Source: Fulvimarina sp. (GTDB lineage Bacteria; Pseudomonadota; Alphaproteobacteria; Rhizobiales; Rhizobiaceae). Taken from it: DNA of 64,000 bases. The notes beneath the pieces are model-generated. The model was not told the DNA's origin. It saw nothing but the letters and a program-made list of their open reading frames with translations, and did no database searches. Made by a program: the position numbers and the translations under genes. The stretch covers positions 224,419 to 288,418 of the forward strand of contig PACL01000059.1 of NCBI GenBank assembly GCA_002700095.1, in the 5' to 3' direction. Shown here in pieces: positions 17,589-26,996 of the stretch (position 1 is its first letter; every line of letters begins with the position of its first letter).

Positions 17589-20500
17589 ATGGCGCGCTTC
17601 TTCATCCATCGCCCGGTCTTTGCCTGGGTCATCGCCATCGGCATCATGCTGTTCGGCGTTTTGGCGCTCTATCAGCTGCCGATCGCGCAGTATCCGGAAG
17701 TGGCGCCACCCTCGGTATCGATCTCCGCGACCTATCCGGGCGCCAGCTCCGAGACGATCGAGAACTCGGTGACCAAGGTCATCGAGCAGAACATGACCGG
17801 CCTCGACAACCTCCTCTACATGTCCTCGTCCTCGACCAATGCCGGCACGGCGTCGATCACCCTGACCTTCGCGACGGGGACGGACGTGGACATCGCTCAG
17901 GTCCAGACCCAGAACAAGCTGTCCGTCGTCGAATCCCAGCTGCCCGACGCGGTGCAGCAGCAGGGCGTGACGGTCACCAAGTCCTCCTCGGGCATCCTGA
18001 TGGTCGCGGCGCTCACGTCGAGCAATCCGAGCTACACCTCGACCGACCTCGCCGACCTGGTCTCGACCAATCTCGAGGATACGGTGCGCCGGGTCGAGGG
18101 CGTCGGCGACCTCAACATCTTCGGTTCGGGCTATGCCATGCGCATCTGGCTCGATCCGAACAAGCTGGCCGAATTCCAGCTGACGCCGTCGGACGTGACC
18201 TCGGCGATAAAGGCCCAGAACGTCCAGGTCTCGGTCGGTCAGCTCGGCGCGCTGCCGCAGACCAGCGGCGCGCAGATGAACTACACGGTCACCTCGCAGA
18301 CCCAGCTCGAGACGCCGGCCCAGTTCCGCTCCATCATCCTGAAGACCGAGAATGACGGCTCGATCGTCACCCTCGGCGACGTCGCCCGCGTCGAGATCGG
18401 CGCCGAGAGCTACCAGTCCTCGGCCCGCTACAACGGCAATCCGGCCGCCGGCTTCGGCGTGTCGCTGGCCTCCGGCGCCAACGCCATCGACACAGCCGAA
18501 GGGGTCCGCAGCGCGCTGGAGGGCCTGAAGTCGACGCTGCCCGCGGATGTCTCGATCGTCTATCCCTACGACACGACGCCCTTCGTCGAGTTGTCCATCG
18601 AGAAGGTCTACCACACGCTGTTCGAGGCGATCGCCCTCGTCTTCGTCGTGATGCTGGTGTTCCTGCAGAACATCCGGGCGACGCTCATCCCGATGATCGC
18701 GGTGCCGGTGGTGCTGCTCGGCACCTTCGGCGTCCTGTCGCTCGCCGGCTTCTCGATCAACACGCTGACGATGTTCGCCATGGTGCTGGCCATCGGCCTG
18801 CTCGTTGACGATGCCATCGTCGTCGTCGAGAATGTCGAGCGCGTCATGACGGAGGAGGGGCTGTCGCCGGTCGAGGCGACGGAAAAGTCGATGGACGAGA
18901 TCACCGGCGCCCTCGTCGGCATCGCCCTCGTCCTGTCGGCGGTGTTCCTGCCCATGGCCTTCTTCGGCGGCTCGGTCGGCGTCATCTATCAGCAGTTCTC
19001 GATCACCATCGTCTCGGCGATGCTGTTGTCGGTGCTGGTCGCCGTCGTCCTGACGCCGGCGCTGTGCGCGACCATGCTGAAGCCCACCCACGGCAAGAAA
19101 AAGAACATCTTCTTCCGCGGCTTCAACACCGGCTTCGCCAGGCTCACCAACGGCTATGTCGGCGGAACCGGGACGCTCTCCCGCTGGCCGCTGCCGGCGC
19201 TCGTCGTCTTCCTCGCGATCTGCGGCGGCACCTGGTACGTGTTTTCGAGCCTGCCCAACTCCTTCCTGCCGGAGGAGGACCAGGGCGTGCTGATGACCAT
19301 GATACAGCTGCCGCCCGGCGCCACCAACGGCCGCACCGAGGCGGTGGTGGAGCGGGTGGAGAAATATTACCTCGACGAGGAACAGGCCAACGTCGCCAGC
19401 GTCTTCGCGGCGCTCGGCTTTTCCTTCTCCGGCTCGGGCCAGAACAATGCGCTGGTCTTCGTCAAGCTGAAGGACTTCGACGACCGCACCGATGCGTCCG
19501 CCGGCGCCGCCGCCATCGCCGGCCGGGCCATGGGCGCCTTCTCGCAGATCCGCGACGCGACGGTGATCGCCCTGTCGCCGCCGGCCATCCGTGGCCTCGG
19601 CACCTCCGGCGGCATCGACATGTATCTCCGGGACACCGGCAATGCCGGTCACGACCGCCTCGAGGCCGCGGCGGGCGAACTCATCGCCGAGGCGAACCAG
19701 GACAGCCAGCTGTCCGCGGTCCGCCGCAGCGGTCAGGCCGAGCAGCCGCAATTCAAGATCGACATCGACAACCGCCTCGCCGGCGCGCTCGGCGTCGGCG
19801 TCTCCGACATCAACGAGACGCTCTCCACCGCCTGGGCCGGCTCCTACGTCAACGACTTCCTCAACGAGGAGCGGGTGAAGCGGGTCTATGTGCAGGCCGA
19901 TGCACCCTTTCGCATGGTGCCCAGCGACATCGACCGCTGGTATGTGCGCAACGCCAGCGGCGAGATGGTGCCGTTCTCGGCCTTCACCCAGGCGAGCTGG
20001 ACGAAAGGCTCGCCGCAACGCCAGCGCTACAACGGCGTGTCGGCGATCGAGATCCAGGGCTCGCCCGCTCCGGGGACGAGTTCCGGCCAGGCGATGGACC
20101 GGATGGAGACGCTGGTCTCCAATCTCGCCGGCGGCTTCAGCCCCGCCTGGACCGGGCAGTCCTATCAGGAGCGGCTCTCCGGCTCCCAGTCGACGTCGCT
20201 CTATGCGATCTCGCTCGTCGTTGTCTTCCTCTGCCTCGCCGCGCTCTACGAAAGCTGGTCGGTGCCGTTTTCCGTCATCCTCGTGGTGCCCGTCGGCGTC
20301 TTCGGCGCCGTCCTCGCGGCGTATCTGACCGGGCAGGACAACGACATCTACTTCAAGGTCGGCCTCCTGACGACGATCGGCCTCGCGGCAAAGAACGCCA
20401 TCCTGATCGTCGAATTCGCCCAGGAGCTCCGCCAGGGCGGCGAAAAGCTGATGGCGGCGACGCTGCATGCCGCCCGGATGCGCCTTCGCCCGATCCTGAT

Positions 20501-20735
20501 GACCTCCTTCGCCTTCATCCTCGGCGTCACGCCGCTGGCCATCGCGACGGGCGCGGGCTCCGGCGCCCAGCAGGCGATCGGCATCGGCGTCATGGGCGGC
20601 ATGATCTCGGCGACTGTGCTCGGCGTGTTCTTCGTGCCGGTCTTCTACGTCGTGGTGATGAGCATCACCGAATGGGTGGCCCGCCGCCGCGGCAAGGGGC
20701 AGGAGCGTCAGGAGGCGAGCGCGCCAGCCGAGTGA
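17589..20735 (+). CDS. RND multidrug efflux pump (HAE1/AcrB family)
   Basis: A 1048-residue inner-membrane proton-driven exporter. The N-terminus ([19 protein letters not shown]) is the classic HAE1 start, the TM4 proton-relay Asp pair is in [18 protein letters not shown], and the porter domains contain [14 protein letters not shown] and [18 protein letters not shown]. The second membrane bundle ends with [20 protein letters not shown] and [12 protein letters not shown]. Length matches AcrB/MexB. It is co-transcribed with the adaptor; no outer-membrane factor gene follows, so it likely borrows a chromosomal TolC/OprM-type channel. Predicted substrates are broad and hydrophobic. Confidence 0.94.
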   Translation: MARFFIHRPVFAWVIAIGIMLFGVLALYQLPIAQYPEVAPPSVSISATYPGASSETIENSVTKVIEQNMTGLDNLLYMSSSSTNAGTASITLTFATGTDVDIAQVQTQNKLSVVESQLPDAVQQQGVTVTKSSSGILMVAALTSSNPSYTSTDLADLVSTNLEDTVRRVEGVGDLNIFGSGYAMRIWLDPNKLAEFQLTPSDVTSAIKAQNVQVSVGQLGALPQTSGAQMNYTVTSQTQLETPAQFRSIILKTENDGSIVTLGDVARVEIGAESYQSSARYNGNPAAGFGVSLASGANAIDTAEGVRSALEGLKSTLPADVSIVYPYDTTPFVELSIEKVYHTLFEAIALVFVVMLVFLQNIRATLIPMIAVPVVLLGTFGVLSLAGFSINTLTMFAMVLAIGLLVDDAIVVVENVERVMTEEGLSPVEATEKSMDEITGALVGIALVLSAVFLPMAFFGGSVGVIYQQFSITIVSAMLLSVLVAVVLTPALCATMLKPTHGKKKNIFFRGFNTGFARLTNGYVGGTGTLSRWPLPALVVFLAICGGTWYVFSSLPNSFLPEEDQGVLMTMIQLPPGATNGRTEAVVERVEKYYLDEEQANVASVFAALGFSFSGSGQNNALVFVKLKDFDDRTDASAGAAAIAGRAMGAFSQIRDATVIALSPPAIRGLGTSGGIDMYLRDTGNAGHDRLEAAAGELIAEANQDSQLSAVRRSGQAEQPQFKIDIDNRLAGALGVGVSDINETLSTAWAGSYVNDFLNEERVKRVYVQADAPFRMVPSDIDRWYVRNASGEMVPFSAFTQASWTKGSPQRQRYNGVSAIEIQGSPAPGTSSGQAMDRMETLVSNLAGGFSPAWTGQSYQERLSGSQSTSLYAISLVVVFLCLAALYESWSVPFSVILVVPVGVFGAVLAAYLTGQDNDIYFKVGLLTTIGLAAKNAILIVEFAQELRQGGEKLMAATLHAARMRLRPILMTSFAFILGVTPLAIATGAGSGAQQAIGIGVMGGMISATVLGVFFVPVFYVVVMSITEWVARRRGKGQERQEASAPAE

Positions 20736-20761
20736 TGCGGGTTTCCGCGGCGCTCCGGAGG

Positions 20762-21352
20762 CTATTCCGGCGCGAGGCCGACGCCGTAGTGGTCGAGGAG
20801 GTCCAAGAACCAGCCGGTCCGAAGGTCGGCGATCCGCTCGACCGCCTCGATGGCGCCGGCGGCCCGGCCGAACAGCGCATGACAGATCTCGCCGTCGTCG
20901 TGCCGGGCCGTATAGTCGACGCCGTCGAATGCGCCGGGATGCTCGTGGATCGCCGCGGACCAGGCCTGCGGGACGTCATAGGGCAGGCCGCCATGGGTCA
21001 CTTCCGCCGTCGCGCCGATCCGGGCGAGGCCGTTGCCGTGAAGCTGCAGCAGGCGCAGGGCGCGCGTTGTCTTCAGCCCTGCATAGGCCTTGCCGGCGAC
21101 GAAGTCGGGCGCGAGCAGCGTGCGGCCCGGCATTCGGAGAAACGTCTCCGCGAAGGCGCCCCTGCGCGTGGCGGCTGCGTAGAGAACGCCGTAGTTCGCA
21201 TCGGGAGCATTCAGCCGGCCGGAGCGGGACGTATCGATGAAGACCGGGTCGAAGGTGGCGGTGTGGAAGCGGTGGAAGATCGTGCCTGCCGGCACCTCGG
21301 CGACATTCGGATGGCGCCGCCCGAAATCTGCCGGCGGTAGCGGCCCGCTCAA
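20762..21352 (-). CDS. RES-domain toxin, signature serine altered
   Basis: A 196-residue RES-domain protein, the toxin half of a RES-Xre type toxin-antitoxin pair; characterised members degrade NAD+. The conserved Arg is in TIFHRFHTATF near residue 28 and the Glu in RRGAFAETFLR near 69. At the family's third signature position the codons read DGVDYTARHDDGE, where most members, including the second toxin here, have Ser (DGIVYMSRI). The Ser is Ala (GCC), so activity may be weakened. The start overlaps the antitoxin stop (ATGA). It is convergent with the RND operon, 26 bases apart. Confidence 0.82.
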   Translation of the reverse strand: MSGPLPPADFGRRHPNVAEVPAGTIFHRFHTATFDPVFIDTSRSGRLNAPDANYGVLYAAATRRGAFAETFLRMPGRTLLAPDFVAGKAYAGLKTTRALRLLQLHGNGLARIGATAEVTHGGLPYDVPQAWSAAIHEHPGAFDGVDYTARHDDGEICHALFGRAAGAIEAVERIADLRTGWFLDLLDHYGVGLAPE

Positions 21353-21810
21353 GAGCCCTGTTCGCCCACGCGTCTTGCCGCTTCGACGACGGCGTCGATC
21401 CGGCCTTCCCGCAGCAGCGCGATCGGGGCCCGGTCATCGAGTCTCGCGTCCGGATTGACCAGAAAGTTCAGGATCATCCAGGGATTGCTCGTCGGCAGGG
21501 CCGCCCGGACTTCGCGCAGGCCCTTCACCAGTTGCCCGTCGTCGTCGAACTGCGCCGTCGGGTAACGGCGACGGTTGCCCGGCCCCGGAACGGCGAGAAG
21601 CGTGCCGTCCCTGACCTTCTTGTCGACCGCCTGTCTCGAGATCGAGCCAAGGACTTCGCTGACCTCGGCGAGGTCGAAGGCCCCGCCGGCATTCCTGAGA
21701 TCCTCGTGCATCATCTGCTGGCCGCGCAGGATCGCCCGGGCCCTCGCGTCGGGGGCAAAGGCGCCGGCCATGTCGTCCGGATCGGCGCGCAGGGGGGAAG
21801 CGTTGCTCAT
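21349..21810 (-). CDS. RES-partner antitoxin (MbcA/ParS-like)
   Basis: A 153-residue antitoxin for the RES toxin that follows it. The C-terminal 50 residues (NPWMILNFLVNPDARLDDRA, then PIALLREGRIDAVVEAARR) match the Xre/MbcA/ParS toxin-binding domain. The middle (VSEVLGSISRQAVDKKVRDG) looks like a helix-turn-helix that reads and represses its own promoter. I start at the ATG at 21810 (MSNASPLR); an upstream in-frame ATG at 21867 would add 19 residues without a ribosome site. Order antitoxin-then-toxin with a 4-base overlap is normal for the family. Confidence 0.8.
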   Translation of the reverse strand: MSNASPLRADPDDMAGAFAPDARARAILRGQQMMHEDLRNAGGAFDLAEVSEVLGSISRQAVDKKVRDGTLLAVPGPGNRRRYPTAQFDDDGQLVKGLREVRAALPTSNPWMILNFLVNPDARLDDRAPIALLREGRIDAVVEAARRVGEQGS

Positions 21811-21901
21811 GCTGCCAAGATGAGAGCGTCTGAAGCTTGTGTCAACCGCGACAACCTGGACAACCACTCGATCACCTCCGCCTGCCTCACCCCCGCCGGC
21901 C

Positions 21902-23797
21902 TCACCCCCGCGGCATGCCCTTCGGCCTCAGGCCGCGCTTCTGGGCGGCGATGCGGAACTGGGCGTTGGCGGCGCCGTAGCCGTCGTAGCCGCCGCGCCG
22001 CTCGACGATCTCGAAGAAGAAGCCTTCGCCGTAGTTCGGGCTGTAGAGCTGGAAATACTCGCCGCCGTCGCCGTCCCGGTCGTAGAGGATGTTCTCCGCC
22101 CGCAGGCGATCGGCGAATTCAGGTTCGAGGCCGAAGCGGGCCTCGAGGTCGTCATAGTAGTTCTGGCTGATCGGCAGCGGCCGGAAGCCGGCCTCTTTCA
22201 GTCGCTCAACGGTCGCGAAGGTGTCGTCCGTCTGGAAGGCGATGTGCTGGACCGAGGAGCCGAAGCTCTCGGCGATGAAGTGGCCGGCCAGCGTCTTGCG
22301 GTTCTCGGCGCCGTTGAGGGTGATGCGCAGCGCCCCGTCGGCGCTCTCGATCGCCTGGCTGCGGACCAGCCCGCCCGGATCGACGATGTCCACCATGGGC
22401 GTCCGCCGGGTGTCGAAGATCGCCGTGTAGAACAGCGTCCAGGTGAGCATCTCCTCGTAGTTCATCGTCTGGGCGAGATGGTCGATGCGGGTGAGGCCGG
22501 CATCCTCCGAGACATTGGCAGGCTGGCTCGTGCGGAACTCCACGTCCCAGACGTCGCGCAGTTCGCTGGTCGCGTCGAGGAAGTGGACGAGCCCGCCGCC
22601 GACGCCGCGGATCGCCGGGATCTTCAACTCGCCCGGCCCCACCGGCTGCTCGAAGGGCTCGACCTTCATCGCCCGGGCGCGAGCGATCGTGGCGCCGGCA
22701 TTCTCGACCCTGAGGCCGATGTCGCAGACGCTGGTGCCGTGGACGAGATAGGCCGAATGGGCAAAGCCCTCCCGCTCGGTGTTGACGACGAGGTTGATCT
22801 CGCCCTGGCGGTAGAGCGTCACGTCCTTGGCGACGTGCCGGCCGGCTTTGGCGAACCCCATGGCGCGAAACAGCGCGCCGAGTTCCTCCGCCTCGGCCTC
22901 GTCGGCGGTGAATTCGACGAATTCGATGCCGCCGACCGCGATCCGGGGCGGCATACCGGGAATGGCGACCACGACGCTCGGCTCCTCCCGGCGCACCCGG
23001 TCCATCAGGTTCATCAGCGAGCGGTAGCCGTCGAGGGCGATCGAGCGGGGCGAGCCGGCGCGGAACTGGTCGTTGAAGATCTCCAGCGAGACCACGCCCT
23101 GATATCCCGTCGCCATCACCGCGCGCATGAAGGCGGCGACGTCGAGATCGCCCTCGCCGGGCATGTTGCGGAAGTGCCGGCTCCAGTAGAGGAGGTCCAT
23201 GTCGATCTTCGGCGCGTCGGCGAGCTGGATGAAGGCGATCCTGTCGCCGGGGATGCGCCGGATCGTCTCGGGGTCGATGCCCCGGGCTAGGGTGTGGAAG
23301 CTGTCGAGGACGAGGCCGACGGCCGCATGGTCGGCCCGCCGCACGATCTCCCAGGCGTCGCGGTGGTCGCTGACATGGCGGCCCCAGGCGAGGGCCTCGT
23401 AGCCGATCTTCAGCCCGCGCTTCTGCGCCCGCTCGCCGAGTTCGGCAAAGTCCGCCGCCGCCCGGTCGATGCCGCCGAGGCTGATCGGCGAGACGTTGGA
23501 GCAGACCAGCATCAGCGAGGTGCCGAGCTCCTCCATCACGTCGAACTTGCGCTCGGCCCGGTCGAGGCCGCGCTGGCGCTGCGGCTCGGGCATGCCCTCG
23601 AAGTCGCGGAACGGCTGGTAGAGGGAGATCTCCAGGCCATGGTCGCGGATGATGCGGCCGACCTCGCGCGGGCCGCCGTCGAAGGCGAGGAAGTCGTTCT
23701 CGAAGATCTCGACGCCGGAAAAGCCCGCCTGGGCGATGGCGGAGAGCTTCTCGGTGAGGTCGCCCGAGATCGAGACCGTCGCGATCGCCGTTTTCAT
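21902..23797 (-). CDS. quiC: 3-dehydroshikimate dehydratase, QuiC fusion type
   Basis: A 631-residue fusion protein converting 3-dehydroshikimate to protocatechuate, linking quinate/shikimate to the beta-ketoadipate pathway. The N-terminal half (to about residue 290) is an AP-endonuclease-2-like TIM barrel with metal ligands implied by GYEALAWGRHVSDHRDAWEI, VLDSFHTLARG, LADAPKIDMDLLYWSRHFR and GVVSLEIFND. The C-terminal half (about 310-610) resembles 4-hydroxyphenylpyruvate dioxygenase (VHFLDATSE, TRIDHLAQTMNYEEMLTW, SSVQHIAFQTDD, YFQLYSPNYGEGFFFEIVER), a known QuiC1 architecture. AAAGGAG precedes the ATG at 23797. It is the last gene of the transporter operon and follows the shikimate dehydrogenase-like gene. 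Confidence 0.9.
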   Translation of the reverse strand: MKTAIATVSISGDLTEKLSAIAQAGFSGVEIFENDFLAFDGGPREVGRIIRDHGLEISLYQPFRDFEGMPEPQRQRGLDRAERKFDVMEELGTSLMLVCSNVSPISLGGIDRAAADFAELGERAQKRGLKIGYEALAWGRHVSDHRDAWEIVRRADHAAVGLVLDSFHTLARGIDPETIRRIPGDRIAFIQLADAPKIDMDLLYWSRHFRNMPGEGDLDVAAFMRAVMATGYQGVVSLEIFNDQFRAGSPRSIALDGYRSLMNLMDRVRREEPSVVVAIPGMPPRIAVGGIEFVEFTADEAEAEELGALFRAMGFAKAGRHVAKDVTLYRQGEINLVVNTEREGFAHSAYLVHGTSVCDIGLRVENAGATIARARAMKVEPFEQPVGPGELKIPAIRGVGGGLVHFLDATSELRDVWDVEFRTSQPANVSEDAGLTRIDHLAQTMNYEEMLTWTLFYTAIFDTRRTPMVDIVDPGGLVRSQAIESADGALRITLNGAENRKTLAGHFIAESFGSSVQHIAFQTDDTFATVERLKEAGFRPLPISQNYYDDLEARFGLEPEFADRLRAENILYDRDGDGGEYFQLYSPNYGEGFFFEIVERRGGYDGYGAANAQFRIAAQKRGLRPKGMPRG

Positions 23798-23893
23798 GGG
23801 GGCTCCTTTGGGGTGCGAGAGTTCGAGGTCGATGACTTGCGCCATATGTGGCGTCTGCGCCGGAGCCGCCGGCATGGTTGAAAGCCGTGGCCC

Positions 23894-24760
23894 TTACGCC
23901 CCCAGCGCCAGGAACCTCGCCATCATCCGCTCCCGGTCGGCTGTAAGGCCGGTGAAGTGGCCGAAGGATCGCACCGCCTGGCCGACCGCCATGCCGGCGC
24001 CGCCCATCGCCCGGCAGCCCTTGGCCTTCGCCGCCTTTACCAGCGCGGTCTCCAGCGGGAAGTAGTTCACGTCGGCGACGAAGACATCCCGGGTCAGGCG
24101 CTCCAACGGATAGGGCGTACCTGGCCGCTTGTCGGTGCCGATGGGGGTAGCGTTGACGATGCCGTCATAGGCGCCCTCGACATCGTGGACGAGGCGGACG
24201 CGATCGGTCCCGAAGCGCTTGGCCACGGCCGCGACGAGGCTCTCGGCCCGCAGCCGGTCGATGTCGAAGACGCAGAGCTCCTCGGCGCCGTTTTCGATGA
24301 GCGCGAAGGCGACGGCCATTCCCGCGCCGCCGGCGCCGATCTGCAGCACGCGCTGGCGCTTCGCCCCGGCCATCTCCTCGGCGAAGCTGTCGGAAAACCC
24401 GCCGAGGTCGGTGTTGTGGCCGATGCGGCGGCCCTGGTGGAACACGATGGTGTTGACCGCCCCAAGGGCTTCGGCCTCGGGGCCGAGTTGATCGAGATGA
24501 TCGGTCACGGCGATCTTGTAGGGATAGGTGATGTTGAGCCCGGCATAGCCGGTCAGTTCCATCGCCTTCAGGAGATCGGGCAGTGGTGGCGGGCTCGCCA
24601 TCGTGCCGGTGTCGAACAGCCGGTAGACGGTGCGCAGGCCGTGTCCTTCGCCTGCGCTCTCCTGCATCGCGGGGGTTCGCGACAGGGCGATCCCCTGGCC
24701 GATGAGGCCGAGGGTCAGGGTCTTGGGCGTGCCGAGGGCGGAGGAGAGGGGGACGGTCAT
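23894..24760 (-). CDS. Shikimate/quinate dehydrogenase-like protein
   Basis: A 288-residue NAD(P)-dependent dehydrogenase of the AroE/YdiB family, oxidising shikimate or quinate in the catabolic direction. Substrate-binding residues appear in GQGIALSRTPAMQES (Ser pair near 25-30), catalytic Lys in LNITYPYKIAV (near 81) and Asp in GHNTDLGGFSDSF. The Rossmann motif is IGAGGAGMAVAFAL. The motif NITYPYK replaces the usual NVTxPxK. Position beside quiC and a tripartite transporter argues for catabolism rather than aromatic biosynthesis. The ATG overlaps the upstream TctA stop by one base. Confidence 0.88.
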   Translation of the reverse strand: MTVPLSSALGTPKTLTLGLIGQGIALSRTPAMQESAGEGHGLRTVYRLFDTGTMASPPPLPDLLKAMELTGYAGLNITYPYKIAVTDHLDQLGPEAEALGAVNTIVFHQGRRIGHNTDLGGFSDSFAEEMAGAKRQRVLQIGAGGAGMAVAFALIENGAEELCVFDIDRLRAESLVAAVAKRFGTDRVRLVHDVEGAYDGIVNATPIGTDKRPGTPYPLERLTRDVFVADVNYFPLETALVKAAKAKGCRAMGGAGMAVGQAVRSFGHFTGLTADRERMMARFLALGA

Positions 24761-26316
24761 CAGATCTTCTCCTCGCTGGTCTTCGCCGCGGCCGGCCTGG
24801 CGGGATCGCTCTTCGCCCGCAGCGCCTCGCGGCGCTGGCGCCAGCGCTTCCATGGCGGCGTCTGGGAAATGAAGATGAAGATCACCGACAGGAACAGCAC
24901 CAGCGACAAGGGGCTCGTGACCATGCCGATGAAGAAGTCCCCGAGACTGCCGCGCTCCGACAGGATCGCCCGCCGCCAGTTGTCGTCGAGCAGGCGCGAC
25001 AGGATAACGCCGAGGATGATCGGCCCGAGCGGATAGCCGTAGAGCTTGAGGAAATAGCCGAACACGCCGAAGCCGAGCATCCAGTAGACGTCGGTGATCG
25101 AGTTGTTCACCGCATAGGCGCCGACGATCGACAGGAGCATGATCAGCGGCACCAGAACGGTGCGCGGCATCTCGACGATCTTGACGAACAGCTTGATGCC
25201 GGTGAGCCCGAACAAGAGCATGCAGAAGTTCGCCAGCACCAGCGCGCCGACGATGAACCAGAACATGTCCGGCTGCTCGACCATCAGCATCGGGCCGGGA
25301 TTGAGCCCGTGGATGAACAGCGCGCCGATCATGATGGCGGTGACGGCGTCGCCGGGAATGCCCAGCGTCATCATCGGGATGAAGGCACCGCCTACGGCGG
25401 CGTTGTTGGCGGTTTCGGGCGCCACCAGCCCTTCGATCGCCCCGTCGCCGAATGGGCGTTCCGGATTGCGGGTGACGCGCTTGGCATGGTCGTAGGCCAT
25501 CAGCGCGGCGATGTCGCCGCCGGTGCCGGGCAGGGCGCCGATGATGACGCCGAGGGTCGAGGTCTGCATCGACAGCGGCAGGTGCTTCCTCACCGTCGAC
25601 CAGGACGGCACGATCCGCGCGATGGTCTGGCGCACCGCCGCCTTGTCGATGTCGTGGAGCTGGGACAACGCCTCCGAGACGCCGAAAAGGCCGATCATCA
25701 CGGCGATGAAGGAGATGCCCGACTGGAGCAGCGGCAGGTCGAAGGTGAAGCGCTCGGTGAAGGTGAGGGGATCCATGCCGACGGAGCCGAGCATCAGGCC
25801 GAGGGCGCCGCAGAAGATGCCCTTGACGAGGGATTCGCCCGCCAGCGAGCCGACCAGCAGCAGGCCGAGGACGGCGAGAAGCATGTAGTCGCGCGGCTGG
25901 AATGAGAGGGCGAAGTCCGACACGAAAGGCGCGGCGACCGCGAGGACGGCGATGCCGACGAAGCCGCCGATGAAGCTCATCACCGTGGTGATGCCGATCG
26001 CCTCGCCCGCCTGGCCGCGCCTCGCCATGGGATAGCCGTCGAGGGCGGTGGCGATGGCCGACGGCGCGCCGGGAATGTTGAGGAGGATCGCCGTGCGCGA
26101 GCCGCCATAGACGCCGCCCATGTAGATGCCGATCATCAGGGCGATGGCGGGCAGGACGTCCCAGGAGAAGGTGAAGGAGATCAGGATCGACACGGCCATG
26201 GTGACCGAAAGACCGGGGATCGCGCCGACATAGACGCCGGCGAAGGTGCCGAGCGCGACGAGGGCGAAGAGGTCGGGCCGGGTGAAGACCGTCAGAAAGG
26301 CGAGGATGGCGTCCAT
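24760..26316 (-). CDS. tctA: Tripartite tricarboxylate transporter large permease
   Basis: A 518-residue integral membrane protein with about 12 helices, the channel subunit of a TTT solute importer. The family signatures are present: GAIPGLSVTMAVSILISF near residue 32, GGVYGGSRTAILLNIPGAPS near 70, and GALPGTGGDIAALMAYDHAK followed by FGDGAIEGLVAPETANNAA. The C-terminus has a 30-residue charged tail. It works with the small permease at 26323 and the binding protein at 26997. Neighbouring quiC and the shikimate dehydrogenase-like gene suggest a quinate, shikimate or dehydroshikimate cargo. Confidence 0.92.
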   Translation of the reverse strand: MDAILAFLTVFTRPDLFALVALGTFAGVYVGAIPGLSVTMAVSILISFTFSWDVLPAIALMIGIYMGGVYGGSRTAILLNIPGAPSAIATALDGYPMARRGQAGEAIGITTVMSFIGGFVGIAVLAVAAPFVSDFALSFQPRDYMLLAVLGLLLVGSLAGESLVKGIFCGALGLMLGSVGMDPLTFTERFTFDLPLLQSGISFIAVMIGLFGVSEALSQLHDIDKAAVRQTIARIVPSWSTVRKHLPLSMQTSTLGVIIGALPGTGGDIAALMAYDHAKRVTRNPERPFGDGAIEGLVAPETANNAAVGGAFIPMMTLGIPGDAVTAIMIGALFIHGLNPGPMLMVEQPDMFWFIVGALVLANFCMLLFGLTGIKLFVKIVEMPRTVLVPLIMLLSIVGAYAVNNSITDVYWMLGFGVFGYFLKLYGYPLGPIILGVILSRLLDDNWRRAILSERGSLGDFFIGMVTSPLSLVLFLSVIFIFISQTPPWKRWRQRREALRAKSDPARPAAAKTSEEKI

Positions 26317-26322
26317 CTCTTC

Positions 26323-26835
26323 TCAGAGCCCCCCGCTGAACAGGCCGCGGATCGCCGACAGGATCTCGCCTTCGGGAACGATGCCCGGCGGCATCAGCAC
26401 GGTGAAGACGATGCGGAAGAGCACGTAGATCAGCGTCAGGCTGAGCAGCGAGATCGCGGCCGCATAGGTCCATGAGCGCGCCGACAGGAGCTTGATCGAC
26501 ACCACCAGGAAGAGCGCCGAGGTCGGCAGGAAGCCGAAGGGCTCCAACAGGATGGCATAGGCGACGAGCATCACGGCGAAGATCGCGACCGGCGGCGGCA
26601 GCACCTCGCGGCCGATCTTCTCGCCCTTTGCGGCGGGGCTGCGGGCGGTCTTGAAGAGGACGATCGCCGCCGTCACGGCCATGGCGAAGGTGGTCGCCAT
26701 CGGCACCGCGCCGGGCGAGCTCAGGGATTCAAAAGCCGAGATGCCGAAAGCAGACCACAGAAGAAACAGGCTGACCGCAAGCAGAAGGGCGGTGAACATC
26801 GCCTCTCCGGGGCGGCGCGCGCGTCTGGCGGCCAT
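26323..26835 (-). CDS. tctB: Tripartite tricarboxylate transporter small permease
   Basis: A 170-residue four-helix membrane protein, the small TTT subunit. Hydrophobic segments lie at about residues 15-33, 46-62, 83-105 and 120-140; the loop AYAILLEPFGFLPTSALFLV is the usual TctB conserved stretch. I start at 26835 (MAARRARRPGEAMF) because GGGAGGAATT precedes it at good spacing; the inner ATG has no such leader. It lies six bases upstream of tctA. Confidence 0.85.
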   Translation of the reverse strand: MAARRARRPGEAMFTALLLAVSLFLLWSAFGISAFESLSSPGAVPMATTFAMAVTAAIVLFKTARSPAAKGEKIGREVLPPPVAIFAVMLVAYAILLEPFGFLPTSALFLVVSIKLLSARSWTYAAAISLLSLTLIYVLFRIVFTVLMPPGIVPEGEILSAIRGLFSGGL

Positions 26836-26996
26836 GGCTGAATTCCTCCCGATCCATAAGGTCGATCTGCTGCGGCCTGCGATGAGAACGATGGCAGGCA
26901 GAGGGGGGAGCTGCAGCGCTGACCCGACCGAACGAAACTCGCGGGTCTCCCCCAAACCGAATTGGGGCGCGGCGTCTGTCGCCGCGCCCGTTCCGG

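Noticed and set aside
17262..20468. A minus-strand frame of over 1000 codons antisense to the RND genes
   Set aside because: It mirrors the real pump and adaptor, is His/Asp/Arg-rich without domains, and arises from GC-rich codon bias on the opposite strand.
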